Source of the DNA: Brevibacterium sp. XM4083 | Lineage (GTDB): Bacteria > Actinomycetota > Actinomycetes > Actinomycetales > Brevibacteriaceae | Reading direction: 5' to 3' | Assembly: GCF_006489205.2 (NCBI RefSeq) | Contig: NZ_VFYR02000002.1 | Location: 434,001 to 498,000, forward strand | Length of the DNA stretch: 64,000 nucleotides | In this document: piece by piece, positions 9,148 through 17,390 of the stretch | Numbering within the stretch: the stretch's first letter is position 1 | Layout: each line of letters opens with the position of its first letter | Made by a program: the position numbers and the translations under genes | The notes under the pieces: model-generated | The model's database searches: none | Told to the model about the DNA's origin: nothing | Seen by the model: only the letters and a program-made list of their open reading frames with translations

Positions 9148-10746
9148 TCAGGCGAGGGTGACGAGGTCGAGGTAGGTGTCGTTCCACAGGTCCTCATCGC
9201 CGTCGGGCAGGAGCAGCACCCGGTCGGGATCGAGTGCGGACACCGCGCCCTCATCGTGAGTGACGAGGATGATCGCTCCCTCGTAGCGGCGGATCGCTGA
9301 GAGGATCTCCTCCCGCGAGGCCGGGTCGAGGTTGTTCGTCGGCTCGTCGAGGAGGAGGACGTTGGCGCTCGAGACGACGAGGGTCGCCAGGGCCAGTCGC
9401 GTCTTCTCACCGCCGGAGAGGACTCCGGCGGGTTTGTGGACGTCGTCGCCGGAGAAGAGGAACGAGCCGAGGACGTTGCGCACCGCGGTGTCGTCGAGGT
9501 GCGGGGAGTTGCGCTGCATGTTCTCGAGCACGCTGCGGTCGAGGTCGAGCGTCTCATGCTCCTGCGCGTAGTAGCCGAGCTTGAGCCCGTGACCGGCGAT
9601 GACCTCGCCGGAGTCGGGTTCGTCGAGTCCGGCGAGCAGGCGCAGCAGAGTCGTCTTCCCGGCGCCGTTGTAGCCGAGGATGACGACGCGTGAGCCCTTG
9701 TCGATCGCGAGGTCGACACCGGTGAAGACCTCCGTCGACCCGAAGCTGCGGGACAGCCCCTCGGCGGTCAGCGGCACCCGGCCGACGTCGGCGGGGGCGG
9801 GGAAGCGGAGGTTCGCGACCTTGTCGGCGCTGCGTTCCTCATCGAGGCCGGCGAGCATCCGTTCGGCGCGCTTGACCATCTGCTGGGCGGCGACGGTCTT
9901 CGTCGCCTTCGCCATCATCTTGTTCGCCTGGGCCGTCAGCGCCGCGGCCTTCTTCTCCGCGTTCGCCCGTTCGCGCCGGCGCCGGCGTTCGTCGTCCTCG
10001 CGCTGCTTGAGGTAGAGGCGGTAGCCCATCGAGTAGATGTCGATGGTCTGCCGGGTGGCGTCGAGGAAGAAGACCTTGTTGACGACTTCGTCGATGAGGT
10101 CGAGATCGTGGCTGATGACGATGAGCCCGCCGGAGTACGCCTTGAGGTAGTCGCGCAGCCAGAGCACGGATTCGGCGTCGAGGTGGTTCGTCGGCTCGTC
10201 GAGGATCATCGTGTCCGGGGCCGAGAAGAGGATCCGGGCGAGTTCGACGCGACGGCGCTGACCGCCGGAGAGTGTGCCGATCTCCTGGTTGACGAGGTCC
10301 TCGTCGAGGCCGAGGTTCGCGGCGATCGCGTACGCCTCGGACTCCGCGGCGTATCCGCCGGCGGCGACGAATTCGGCTTCGATGCGCGGGTAGCGGTCGA
10401 TGGCCTTCGCCGCGACGTTCTCATCGGGTGAGGCCATCTGACGTTCGGCCTTGCGCAGGCGCTTGACGAGCACGTCGAGGTCACGGGCGCCGAGGATGCG
10501 CTCCTTCGCCGTCGCCTCGAGGTCGCCGCTGCGCGGGTCCTGCGGCAGATAGCCCACGGACCCGGAGATCGAGACGGTGCCCGAGGTGGCGGGGTGGCCG
10601 CCCATGATCACCTTCGTCAGCGTCGTCTTCCCGGCGCCGTTGCGTCCGACGAGCCCGACGCGGTCGCCCTTGTCGACGCGGAAGGACACGTCGGACATCA
10701 GGGTGCGGGCGCCGACGGCGACTTCGAGGCCGGAGGCCTGGATCAT
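9148..10746 (-). CDS. ABC-F family ATPase (ribosome-associated type)
   Basis: A 532-residue soluble protein with two ABC domains and no membrane segment, the layout of ABC-F translation factors (EttA/Uup/antibiotic-resistance type). Domain 1 has Walker A GRNGAGKTT, signature LSGGQRRR and Walker B MILDEPTNHLD. Domain 2 has GYNGAGKTT, LSGGEKTR and LLLDEPTNNLD. Between them is a basic helical linker rich in Arg/Lys and Ala (about residues 240-300), corresponding to the P-site tRNA interaction motif. The ATG start overlaps the stop of the upstream RNase H gene by 4 nt. Which ABC-F subfamily it belongs to, and whether it protects against a drug, cannot be told by eye. Confidence 0.9.
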   Translation of the reverse strand: MIQASGLEVAVGARTLMSDVSFRVDKGDRVGLVGRNGAGKTTLTKVIMGGHPATSGTVSISGSVGYLPQDPRSGDLEATAKERILGARDLDVLVKRLRKAERQMASPDENVAAKAIDRYPRIEAEFVAAGGYAAESEAYAIAANLGLDEDLVNQEIGTLSGGQRRRVELARILFSAPDTMILDEPTNHLDAESVLWLRDYLKAYSGGLIVISHDLDLIDEVVNKVFFLDATRQTIDIYSMGYRLYLKQREDDERRRRRERANAEKKAAALTAQANKMMAKATKTVAAQQMVKRAERMLAGLDEERSADKVANLRFPAPADVGRVPLTAEGLSRSFGSTEVFTGVDLAIDKGSRVVILGYNGAGKTTLLRLLAGLDEPDSGEVIAGHGLKLGYYAQEHETLDLDRSVLENMQRNSPHLDDTAVRNVLGSFLFSGDDVHKPAGVLSGGEKTRLALATLVVSSANVLLLDEPTNNLDPASREEILSAIRRYEGAIILVTHDEGAVSALDPDRVLLLPDGDEDLWNDTYLDLVTLA

Positions 10747-11468
10747 TCTCTCTCCAAACTGCGGCCAATGAGGTCGGCCAGGTATTCCTGTGGGTGGACT
10801 CCCTGGGCGCGGGCCCGGGAAACGAGTTCGTCGGCGACGGTGCGGGCCACGCGCGTGGAGACGACAGTGGTGTCGCCGCCCGGCGCGGGGGCCTCGGCGT
10901 GCGCCGGTGCCTCTGGCTCGACCGCAACGTGCGCCGGTGCTTCCGTGCCGGCCTCGGCGTGCGCCGGGGATTCCCCGCCGGCGTCGACGCTCACCGACGT
11001 CCCCACGGGGACGTATCCGGGTCCTTCGGGCACCGCTGTGCCCTTCTGGTAGGCGGTGGCGACGGCCCGGGCGCGTTCGTCGGCGGCTTCGTTCATCGCG
11101 TGGTTGTTGTGGCCCTTGACCCATTCGAACTCGACGTCGCGCCCGGTCAGCGCCTCGTCGAGGGATTCGAGGAGGTCGCGGTTGAGGACCTCCTTGCCGT
11201 CGGCCTTCTTCCAGCCCTTGCGCTTCCAGCCCGGCATCCATTTCGTCAGGGCGTTGATGACGTATTGGGAGTCGCAGAAGATCTTGAGGTCCTCGTCGAC
11301 GTCGGCGGTCGATTCGAGGAGGTCGAGGACGGCCATGAGCTCGCCGCGGTTGTTCGTCGCGTTCTTCCAGCCCCCGGCGTGCCAGCAGTCGTCGTCGATG
11401 TACCAGGCCCACCCGGCGGGTCCGGGGTTGCCGAGCGCAGACCCGTCTGCGGCAGCGATGATCGTCAA
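10743..11468 (-). CDS. rnhA: Ribonuclease HI with C-terminal ribbon-helix-helix-like extension
   Basis: The N-terminal ~145 residues are a type 1 RNase H, which cuts RNA in RNA-DNA hybrids. The metal-binding residues are visible as D in DGSALGNPGPAGW, E in NRGELMAV, D in CDSQYVINAL and D in NEAADERAR, with the basic handle region WKRKGWKKADGK. About 60 residues of Ala/Pro/Glu-rich linker follow, with repeated PAHAEA-like units. The final ~40 residues (STRVARTVADELVSRARA, then EYLADLIGRSL) have the length and spacing of a ribbon-helix-helix (CopG/Arc-like) strand-helix-helix. Typical RNase HI is near 155 residues, so this is about 85 longer. The C-terminal assignment is by pattern only. The gene overlaps the ABC-F gene by 4 nt. 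Confidence 0.88.
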   Translation of the reverse strand: MTIIAAADGSALGNPGPAGWAWYIDDDCWHAGGWKNATNNRGELMAVLDLLESTADVDEDLKIFCDSQYVINALTKWMPGWKRKGWKKADGKEVLNRDLLESLDEALTGRDVEFEWVKGHNNHAMNEAADERARAVATAYQKGTAVPEGPGYVPVGTSVSVDAGGESPAHAEAGTEAPAHVAVEPEAPAHAEAPAPGGDTTVVSTRVARTVADELVSRARAQGVHPQEYLADLIGRSLERE

Positions 11469-11745
11469 TGGTTCTCCTCTGGACGTCGGGCCCGGTCGTC
11501 AATGGGCCCGCACCATTGTTTCACGAACGTCGCGATGCCTGGGCACTTGTGACAGCGAGTCAAAGTTCATGATGCAGCGAAATCGCGGTCAGTGGCGTGC
11601 AGTTTATGGACGAAGTCTTTGACCGCTCGGCTGCAGAGACCAGCAGAGCAGTTCGATACGTACTTCAGAGCCGGGGCGCGCATATATCACCACCCTTTAC
11701 GGTGTTGTCACAGCTCGCTCCGCTCGACAGCCTTGAGCATTTTCG
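11469..11745. other. Intergenic stretch at the left edge of the AT-richer islet
   Basis: I see no convincing gene here. The right-hand 150 bases are AT-richer than the flanks and lie just beyond the stop of the DUF91-like gene, so this is where the islet composition begins. No direct repeat or attachment site linking it to 14.1 kb was found by eye. Confidence 0.4.
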
Positions 11746-12813
11746 TCAGCTCGTCTCTGCTTCATCGGATTCCCTATTGAGAAGGGACTGCGCGAACCAG
11801 TAGAGGCTTTGTCCCTGGTATTGCCAACCGTCGGCGGCTGAGAAGTTGTGCGAACTCACACCTGCCTGGGCGAATATCTCGTCGCGCAGCGCTGTAGGCG
11901 TCCACCGAGCGGAGGGATCCTCTGCCGCGGCCCAAAGTAGAGGCCTTACCTTGTCGTTCACCCAGGTGACCGAACGGCGGCTGGACTCAGCGGCGAGCCA
12001 ATCATCGATCTGGGCGACGATCTCGGATTTCACCAGCGTGTCGAGATTTAGTTCGATCCGGGCGTGGTCAGGGATACCGCGACGCTCTGCAATGACTTTC
12101 ACAGACCTGGCCCTCCGCTCCCGAGTGGCGATCCGTTCGCGCACCTGACCAGTATCCACCGCTGGAGCGGGTCGCAGAGTTCGCCCTTCGAGGTTCTCCA
12201 CTGGGAAGATCTTCTGAAAGCTTGAGTAGAGCGCACCGTTATCTCGGAAGAGGCTGTATTCGTGACACTCGATCTCGAGGCCGTGGGCAACGGTGTCCGC
12301 AAGCCACTGCACGGTGGTGAGCACCTGGTCCGGAAAAGATTCGGCGACAAGGACGAGTCGCGGGAGCTTGAGGATCTCGTCGTCCCATCCGGATTCCAGA
12401 TGCTCCGTCAGTTGTTCGAGGGCCTCCTCGGCGGTTGTCGCTGCGCCATTCTTGGTGAGCCAATGAGCATGCGCATCTGCGAGCATATGCCTGTCGAAGC
12501 CCGCAACAAGTGCCTCGTATGTAATCGCCTGGAGATGTACTTTGCGGTCGCTCCCCCGTTTGAGTTCGATCACCACAGTCTGACCGCTGGACGACAATGC
12601 CAGGACATCGAGAGCTTCCTTCGCCGAACCTCCCTCAACGGAGACCCAACGGTTGTACTGAGATGCGACAATCTTCAGTCCTTCGTCGATCACCTCAGGG
12701 TGGTGGACGATCCACTGCTCCAGGTGCCGCGTTTCCTCAAGGCATTCTTCGGACATGGTTGTCTCCACTGCAGGGGTAGCTGTGGCCTGGTCGATTCGAA
12801 GCAAGTGCGCCAT
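11746..12813 (-). CDS. PD-(D/E)XK nuclease-like protein of DUF91/NucS type
   Basis: A 355-residue protein. Residues ~60-110 carry a restriction-nuclease-like core: EALDVLALSSSGQ followed by TVVIELKRGSD (the D ... E-x-K pattern), then a glutamine-containing helix (HLQAITYEALV). This is close to the C-terminal nuclease half of NucS/DUF91 proteins. Residues ~230-355 look like a separate helical domain (TWVNDKVRPLLW, TALRDEIFAQAG). It lies alone in an AT-richer islet next to a toxin-antitoxin pair, which fits mobile or defence-linked DNA, but no partner gene is adjacent. Target and role are unknown. ATG 12813 is the first in-frame start. Confidence 0.72.
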   Translation of the reverse strand: MAHLLRIDQATATPAVETTMSEECLEETRHLEQWIVHHPEVIDEGLKIVASQYNRWVSVEGGSAKEALDVLALSSSGQTVVIELKRGSDRKVHLQAITYEALVAGFDRHMLADAHAHWLTKNGAATTAEEALEQLTEHLESGWDDEILKLPRLVLVAESFPDQVLTTVQWLADTVAHGLEIECHEYSLFRDNGALYSSFQKIFPVENLEGRTLRPAPAVDTGQVRERIATRERRARSVKVIAERRGIPDHARIELNLDTLVKSEIVAQIDDWLAAESSRRSVTWVNDKVRPLLWAAAEDPSARWTPTALRDEIFAQAGVSSHNFSAADGWQYQGQSLYWFAQSLLNRESDEAETS

Positions 12814-13186
12814 GCACTCATCATGCCAGGGAAGCTCCTGCCAAACCGTCTGAGTTGCTCCGAAAGCCCTTTCGCGGACATCGGACGTTGAAGTCGAGCA
12901 CTCGCATATTGTTGCTTGCGCCTTCGTTGACCATGGCCGGAATTCATGGAGGCAACCGCAGGCGCAAGAGGACGAAGCCCTGCCCGTATATCGAGTCGAG
13001 CACTGGTGTCTGCGCTCAACAAGCCGGGTGTCTTTTAATCTAGATTTTCGTTATCCCACGGACACGCCGTTGCGATATTCCGATGCCCGGGCGGTTGTTC
13101 TATGAACCCGCACATCCGACGTACGTTCCTCTACGCAACCTCGCCGAGGCGGCGCATCGGCCACCTCGGCGAGGAAGGTGCGGAGT
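12814..13186. other. Non-coding stretch inside the islet
   Basis: This holds the upstream region of the DUF91-like gene and the downstream region of higBA. Short open frames occur on both strands, but none has a ribosome site or a recognisable domain. The only clear structure is the inverted repeat at 13139-13174. Confidence 0.5.
13139..13174. terminator. Inverted repeat downstream of higBA, CGCCGAGG-type core
   Basis: CCTCGCCGAGG (13139-13149) and CCTCGGCGAGG (13164-13174) form a perfect 11-bp stem around 14 nt. It lies 13 nt beyond the stop of the antitoxin gene, so it may terminate higBA. The core resembles repeats at 23.9, 53.9, 58.2 and 62.6 kb, so it may instead be a member of an interspersed family. 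Confidence 0.55.
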
Positions 13187-13522
13187 TCATGAAGCGGCAA
13201 GTGCGCGGACGTACGTGGCCTGCTGGTCGATGTGCACTTCGATGACCCCGACTCGAGCCAATCGCTGAAGACTGTCCAGAGAAGGCACAGCGTCACCGCG
13301 CTCCAGTCTCGCCACTTGCGGCTGCTTCCAGTTGAGCATTCTTCCGAACGCCGTCTGCGTCAGGTTGTGCTGGGCCCGGTAGCGGACGACAGCGAGACTC
13401 ACCGCGCCGGCCAAGGCGAGACGTTCCGCTTCGGCGGCGTATTCGGGATCGTCCTCCTGGCGTTCGCGGATCATCGCATCGTGGCTCTGCAGCTCCGAGA
13501 GCTTCATGATCATCACCCTCAT
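13187..13522 (-). CDS. higA: HigA-type antitoxin, XRE helix-turn-helix
   Basis: A 111-residue DNA-binding antitoxin. The central part has a Cro/C1-type helix-turn-helix: NLTQTAFGRMLNWKQPQVARLERGD spans two helices around residues 55-80, and LDSLQRLARVG follows. Antitoxins of this class bind the cognate toxin and repress their own operon. ATG 13522 is chosen because it overlaps the toxin stop by 4 nt (ATGA). ATG 13513 or 13507 would also work. The toxin-first order is the HigBA arrangement. Confidence 0.8.
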   Translation of the reverse strand: MRVMIMKLSELQSHDAMIRERQEDDPEYAAEAERLALAGAVSLAVVRYRAQHNLTQTAFGRMLNWKQPQVARLERGDAVPSLDSLQRLARVGVIEVHIDQQATYVRALAAS

Positions 13523-13845
13523 TCCTCGATTTGATTCAGTCGCAGTTCGGCGTCTCGGCACGCTTTGGCGAAGCCCTTGCGGTCATGCTGAGCTTCCGGC
13601 CCGTAGGCCCCGACGACGAAAACCTCGCCGAACTGTCTGTACAGGGCACGTGTGATGCTCCGTCCGCCTCGAGGACGCAGTTCTCTGAGCTTCTCGGCAC
13701 TTCGCACCGCACTGCTGTGCGGATATGGAAGCGATGGCCCGAGCAACGCCAGCTTCGCGATCGCGTTGTCTACGGCCACGGCCTCCCGAGCGTCAAGTCG
13801 TCTGTATTCGACTGCGGCATCGGGGTGGTCGACTACCCTCCACAT
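13519..13845 (-). CDS. higB: HigB/RelE-superfamily toxin (phage Gp49-like)
   Basis: A 108-residue basic protein. Features typical of HigB/Gp49-like mRNA interferases are the N-terminal DAREAVAVDNAIAKLALLG helix, LRELRPRGGRSITRALYRQ with clustered arginines near residues 60-70, and a C-terminal lysine-containing helix (RKGFAKACRDAE). Known members cut mRNA on the ribosome. The gene lies first in the operon, directly after a palindromic operator-like site, and overlaps the antitoxin by 4 nt. Toxicity is inferred from the family, not shown. Confidence 0.8.
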   Translation of the reverse strand: MWRVVDHPDAAVEYRRLDAREAVAVDNAIAKLALLGPSLPYPHSSAVRSAEKLRELRPRGGRSITRALYRQFGEVFVVGAYGPEAQHDRKGFAKACRDAELRLNQIEE

Positions 13846-13851
13846 GCCACG

Positions 13852-13873
13852 AGTATATCACTGCTGTTATACT
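13852..13873. promoter_or_regulatory. Palindromic operator-like site before higBA
   Basis: The 22-bp plus-strand sequence runs from AGTATA to TATACT with further symmetric CA and TG bases (AGTATA-T-CA...TG-T-TATACT). It ends 6 nt before the higB start. On the transcribed strand TATAAC and TATACT overlap the palindrome and could serve as a -10 box. Autorepression by HigA at such a site is typical of the family. Confidence 0.6.
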
Positions 13874-14178
13874 CCGTAAGCCCCATTTTGGAGAGACGTC
13901 AACCGAGTGAACCTGGGTGAGCCCGCTGGCCGGGGTGACGTCATCATCTGCCACGACCCCAGCTAACCGAATCCACTTCCTGCAATGGCACCACTACGCA
14001 CAAAACTACGCACAATTGACAGAGAATCACTCCCCGCCGCGAACAAGAGTCCCAAAGCGCCGAGACTGTTGCGACGTGCCCCGGAGGACGAACAGTTGTC
14101 CTGCGAGGGCAGCATCCTGGGACAGGAAAGGCCCTCCCACCGGCAGATTTGCTGGCAGGAGGGCCTTTTCGCGAGTGC
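13874..14178. other. Non-coding right edge of the islet
   Basis: No gene is recognised. An 11-bp direct repeat, ACTACGCACAA, occurs at 13993-14003 and 14005-14015. The suf terminator occupies 14127-14169. Composition returns to the chromosome average around here. Confidence 0.5.
14127..14169 (-). terminator. Terminator of the suf operon
   Basis: An 11-bp outer stem (AAAGGCCCTCC with GGAGGGCCTTT) encloses a partly paired inner stem (CCGGCA with TGCTGG). It lies 10 nt past the stop of the last suf gene and is followed by a short T-run on the minus strand. Confidence 0.75.
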
Positions 14179-14514
14179 TCAGATATTGAACCCGAGGGCG
14201 CGCATCTGCTCGCGGCCGTCCTCGGTGATCTTCTCCGGACCCCATGGCGGCATCCACACCCAGTTGATGCGGTACGCCGGCACGATGCCGTCGAGGCACT
14301 GCGCGGTCTGGTCCTCGATGACGTCGGTGAGCGGGCAGGCCGCCGACGTCAGGGTCATCTCGATGACGGCGGTGCCGTCGTCCTCCACGGCGAGGCCGTA
14401 GATGAGTCCGAGGTCGACGATGTTGACGCCGAGCTCGGGGTCGACGACGTCCATCATCGCTTCGCGCACTTCGTCGACGCTCGCGTTCTGCGGTGCATCA
14501 ATGACTTCGGGCAT
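14179..14514 (-). CDS. sufT: SufT/MIP18-family (DUF59) Fe-S assembly factor
   Basis: A 111-residue DUF59/MIP18 protein with the family core VREAMMDVVDPELGVNIVDLGLIYG, here spanning about residues 16-40, and the reactive cysteine in TSAACPLTD near residue 60. Such proteins help mature Fe-S proteins and end many Gram-positive suf operons. The start shares a base with the sufU stop (TGATG), so it is the last cistron. A terminator follows directly. Confidence 0.9.
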   Translation of the reverse strand: MPEVIDAPQNASVDEVREAMMDVVDPELGVNIVDLGLIYGLAVEDDGTAVIEMTLTSAACPLTDVIEDQTAQCLDGIVPAYRINWVWMPPWGPEKITEDGREQMRALGFNI

Positions 14515-15017
14515 CACTTCTCCTCGTCTTCGGTCGGTGCGGTGGGAGTCTGTTCCGGAGCTCCCGCCTGGGCTTGGCTGAGCGCGTCCTTGAACGCCAT
14601 CCAGGCGAGCAGGGCGCACTTGATCCGTGCCGGGAACTTCGACACTCCGGTGAACGCCGCGGCGTCGCCGAGTATTTCCTCGTCGGCCTCGACGGTGCCC
14701 CGGGAGTGCATGAGCTCGTGGAAGGCCCCTTCGATCTCGAGCATCTCGGACACCGTCGCCGAGGCGGCGAGCTCGGTGAGCACGGACGCCGAGGCCATCG
14801 AGATCGAACACCCGTCACCGGTCCATCGCACGGTCACGGTGCCGTCGGCGGCGAGTTCGGTCTCGAGCTCGATCTCGTCCCCGCAGGTCGGGTTGACCTG
14901 GTGGGAGTGCCCGTGCGGTCCGGGCGCCGAATCGCCGAGCAGCGCGGCATTGCCGATCCGCGACCGCGAATGGTCGAGGATGACCTGCTGGTAGAGCTGC
15001 TGCATCTGGGTGGTCAT
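14514..15017 (-). CDS. sufU: SufU Fe-S assembly / sulfur transfer protein
   Basis: SufU is a zinc-dependent sulfur acceptor for SufS in actinobacteria and Firmicutes. The 167-residue protein keeps the three cysteines (NPTCGDE near residue 45, GDGCSIS near 70, IKCALLAW near 134) and the aspartate next to the first one. The N-terminal LYQQVILDHSRSR is also typical. The last ~20 residues are a Pro/Thr/Glu tail. It overlaps sufS by 4 nt and sufT by 1 nt. Confidence 0.93.
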   Translation of the reverse strand: MTTQMQQLYQQVILDHSRSRIGNAALLGDSAPGPHGHSHQVNPTCGDEIELETELAADGTVTVRWTGDGCSISMASASVLTELAASATVSEMLEIEGAFHELMHSRGTVEADEEILGDAAAFTGVSKFPARIKCALLAWMAFKDALSQAQAGAPEQTPTAPTEDEEK

Positions 15018-16297
15018 GACGCCTGCGCCTTCTCCGCGGCCGGCGGGTCCTCGAGACCGAAGAACGGGCGCACCTCGGCCAGCGCGGTGAGGAAGCGCTC
15101 GACATCGTCGCCGTTGTTGTAGAGGTACGTGCTCGCCCGAGTCGAGGCGGTCACCCCGAACCGGCGGTGGAGCGGCTGCGCGCAGTGGTGACCCACGCGC
15201 ACGGCCACACCCTGGGAGTCGAGGTACTGGCCGACATCGTGGGCGTGGACGCCGTCGACGTCGAAGGCCACGGTGCCGATCCGGTTCTCGGCATTGCCGA
15301 GGACCCGGATGCCGGGGATCTGCGCGATCCCCTCGAGGAGCCGGCGGCCGAGCTCGACCTCATGGTCGAAGACCCGGTCGAGGCCCACCTCGGTGAGGTA
15401 GCCGACGGCCGTCGCGAACGCCGCGACCTCGGCCACCGGCTGAGTGCCGGCCTCGAAGCGCTGCGGTGCGGGCATGAACTCCGCGGAGTCCATCGTCACG
15501 GTCGTGATCATCGACCCGCCGGTGAGCACGGGCGGGAGCGCGTCGAGGAGCTCGGTCTTCCCCCAGAGCACGCCGAGGCCGGTCGGCCCGAGCGCCTTGT
15601 GCGCGGAGAACGCGGCGAAGTCGACGTCGAGGTCGGTGAAGTCCACCGGCATGTGCGGCACCGACTGGCACGCGTCGAGAACGACGTACGCCCCGACCTC
15701 GCGGGCCCTGGCGACGAGTTCGGCGACCGGGTTGATCGTGCCCAGGACGTTCGAGACGTGGGTGAACGCGAGCACCTTCGTCGTCTCGTCGACGATCGTC
15801 TCGAGGTCGGTGAGGTCGAGCTCTCCGTCATCGGTGACCGGGATCCACCGCAGCTGCGCCCCGGTGGCCTGGGCGAGCTGCTGCCAGGGGACGACGTTCG
15901 CGTGGTGCTCCATCTCGGTGACGACGATCGAATCGCCCTCCCCGATGGCGAACCGCTGCGCGGCCTCTCCCCCGAACCCGTGGCTGGCCCGGTCGATGCC
16001 GAGGGCGACGATGTTGAGCGCCTCGGTGGCGTTCTTCGTCCACACGACCTGGTTCGGCGCACCGCCGACGAGGTTCGCCACGGCTTCCCGGCCGGCCTCG
16101 AACGTGTCGGTGGCCATGACGGCGAGCGTGTGCGCACCCCGGTGGACGGCGGCGTTGCGCTGCGTGAAGTACTCGGTGAACGTGTCGATGACGCATTCGG
16201 GCTTCTGCGACGTCGCTCCCGAGTCGAGATAGGTCAGCGGCGACTCCCCGACCCTCGCATGGAGGATCGGGAAGTCACCCCGGAGCCGAGAGAACAT
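15014..16297 (-). CDS. sufS: Cysteine desulfurase SufS (group II)
   Basis: This PLP enzyme removes sulfur from cysteine for Fe-S cluster building. In the 427-residue protein the PLP lysine is in FSAHKALGPTGLG (near residue 234) and the catalytic cysteine is in RVGHHCAQPLHRRFG (near residue 374). The short group II type lobe around that cysteine is present. The PLP-aspartate is in VLDACQSVPHMPVD. Start ATG 16297 shares one base with the sufC stop. SufU, the usual partner, is encoded directly downstream. Confidence 0.95.
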   Translation of the reverse strand: MFSRLRGDFPILHARVGESPLTYLDSGATSQKPECVIDTFTEYFTQRNAAVHRGAHTLAVMATDTFEAGREAVANLVGGAPNQVVWTKNATEALNIVALGIDRASHGFGGEAAQRFAIGEGDSIVVTEMEHHANVVPWQQLAQATGAQLRWIPVTDDGELDLTDLETIVDETTKVLAFTHVSNVLGTINPVAELVARAREVGAYVVLDACQSVPHMPVDFTDLDVDFAAFSAHKALGPTGLGVLWGKTELLDALPPVLTGGSMITTVTMDSAEFMPAPQRFEAGTQPVAEVAAFATAVGYLTEVGLDRVFDHEVELGRRLLEGIAQIPGIRVLGNAENRIGTVAFDVDGVHAHDVGQYLDSQGVAVRVGHHCAQPLHRRFGVTASTRASTYLYNNGDDVERFLTALAEVRPFFGLEDPPAAEKAQAS

Positions 16298-17055
16298 CAG
16301 ACCGCGGACGAGAGGAAGCGGTCGTAGCCCTCGTTCTCGAGGCGCTCGGCGAGTTCCGGTCCGCCCTCCTCGGCGACCTTGCCCTTGACGATGACGTGGA
16401 CGAAGTCGGGCTTGATGTAGCGGAGGATCCGCGTGTAATGGGTGATGAGGAGGACGCCGACGTCGGTCGTCTCACGGACCCGGTTGACGCCTTCGGAGAC
16501 GATGCGCAGGGCGTCGACGTCGAGGCCGGAGTCGGTCTCGTCGAGGACGGCGAACTTCGGCTTGAGCATCTCCATCTGGAGGATCTCGTGGCGCTTCTTC
16601 TCACCGCCGGAGAAGCCCTCGTTGACGTTGCGGGTCGCGAACTCGGGGTCGACGCGCAACTGCTCCATCGCCGACTTGAGGTCCTTCGTCCAGTTGCGCA
16701 GCTTGGGAGCCTCGCCGTCGATCGCGGTCTTGGCCGAGCGGAGGAAGTTCGTCACGGTCACGCCGGGCACCTCGACGGGGTACTGCATGGCGAGGAAGAG
16801 ACCGGCCTTGGCGCGCTCGTCGACGGTCATGTCGAGGACGTCCTCACCGTCGAGGGTGACGGATCCTCCGGTGACTTCGTACTTCGGGTGACCGGCGAGC
16901 GAGTAGGCCAGCGTCGACTTGCCCGAGCCGTTGGGGCCCATGATCGCGTGCGTCTGGTTCGAGTCGATCTCGAGGTTGATGCCGTTGAGGATCGGCTTCT
17001 GGCCGGCCTCGGTGTTGACGCTGACGTGCAGGTCGGAGATTTTCAGTGTGGACAT
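16297..17055 (-). CDS. sufC: SufC, ATPase of the SufBCD scaffold
   Basis: SufC is the ABC-type ATPase of the SufBC2D scaffold complex. The 252-residue protein has Walker A GPNGSGKST (residue ~37), the SufC-specific LAMQYPVEVPGV segment, signature FSGGEKKR and Walker B FAVLDETDSGLDVDALR, with Thr in place of the Pro of transporter ATPases, as is usual for SufC. ATG 17055 has AAGGAT upstream. It is 11 nt downstream of the Rieske gene. Confidence 0.95.
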   Translation of the reverse strand: MSTLKISDLHVSVNTEAGQKPILNGINLEIDSNQTHAIMGPNGSGKSTLAYSLAGHPKYEVTGGSVTLDGEDVLDMTVDERAKAGLFLAMQYPVEVPGVTVTNFLRSAKTAIDGEAPKLRNWTKDLKSAMEQLRVDPEFATRNVNEGFSGGEKKRHEILQMEMLKPKFAVLDETDSGLDVDALRIVSEGVNRVRETTDVGVLLITHYTRILRYIKPDFVHVIVKGKVAEEGGPELAERLENEGYDRFLSSAV

Positions 17056-17066
17056 GATTATCCTTT

Positions 17067-17390
17067 TCAGTTCACAGTCGTGTTCGGGTCGAGCAGGATG
17101 CGGCCGGCGATCTCCTGGCACGGGTAGACCGCGACGGGTTCGAAGGCCGGGGGGCTCAGCGGCTGGCCGGTGTTGAGGTCGAACTGGGAGCCGTGCAGCC
17201 AGCATTCGATGGCGCACCCCTCCACGTCGCCCTCGGCCAGGGACACCTCGCCGTGGGTGCACAGATCGTCGATCGCGTGGACGACTCCGAAGGAGTCGCG
17301 GGCCAGGCAGATCTCGCGGTTCTCCACGTCGATCCGCAGCGCGCTGTCGAGTGCCACATCCTCGGAGGCGGCCACGTCGATCATCGTCAC
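17067..17390 (-). CDS. Rieske-type [2Fe-2S] ferredoxin
   Basis: A 107-residue stand-alone Rieske protein. The cluster ligands are in LCTHGE and ECWLHGSQF, giving C-x-H-x16-19-C-x2-H. Such ferredoxins usually pass electrons to non-heme oxygenases. Here the gene lies between sufD and sufC and overlaps sufD by 4 nt, an arrangement recorded in many actinobacterial suf operons. Its position suggests electron delivery or a cluster-handling role during assembly, which is inference. Confidence 0.9.
   Translation of the reverse strand: MTMIDVAASEDVALDSALRIDVENREICLARDSFGVVHAIDDLCTHGEVSLAEGDVEGCAIECWLHGSQFDLNTGQPLSPPAFEPVAVYPCQEIAGRILLDPNTTVN

Noticed and set aside
11469..14178. Integrase-borne genomic island with attachment sites
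   Set aside because: No integrase, tRNA or flanking direct repeat was found, so I call it only an islet by composition and content.
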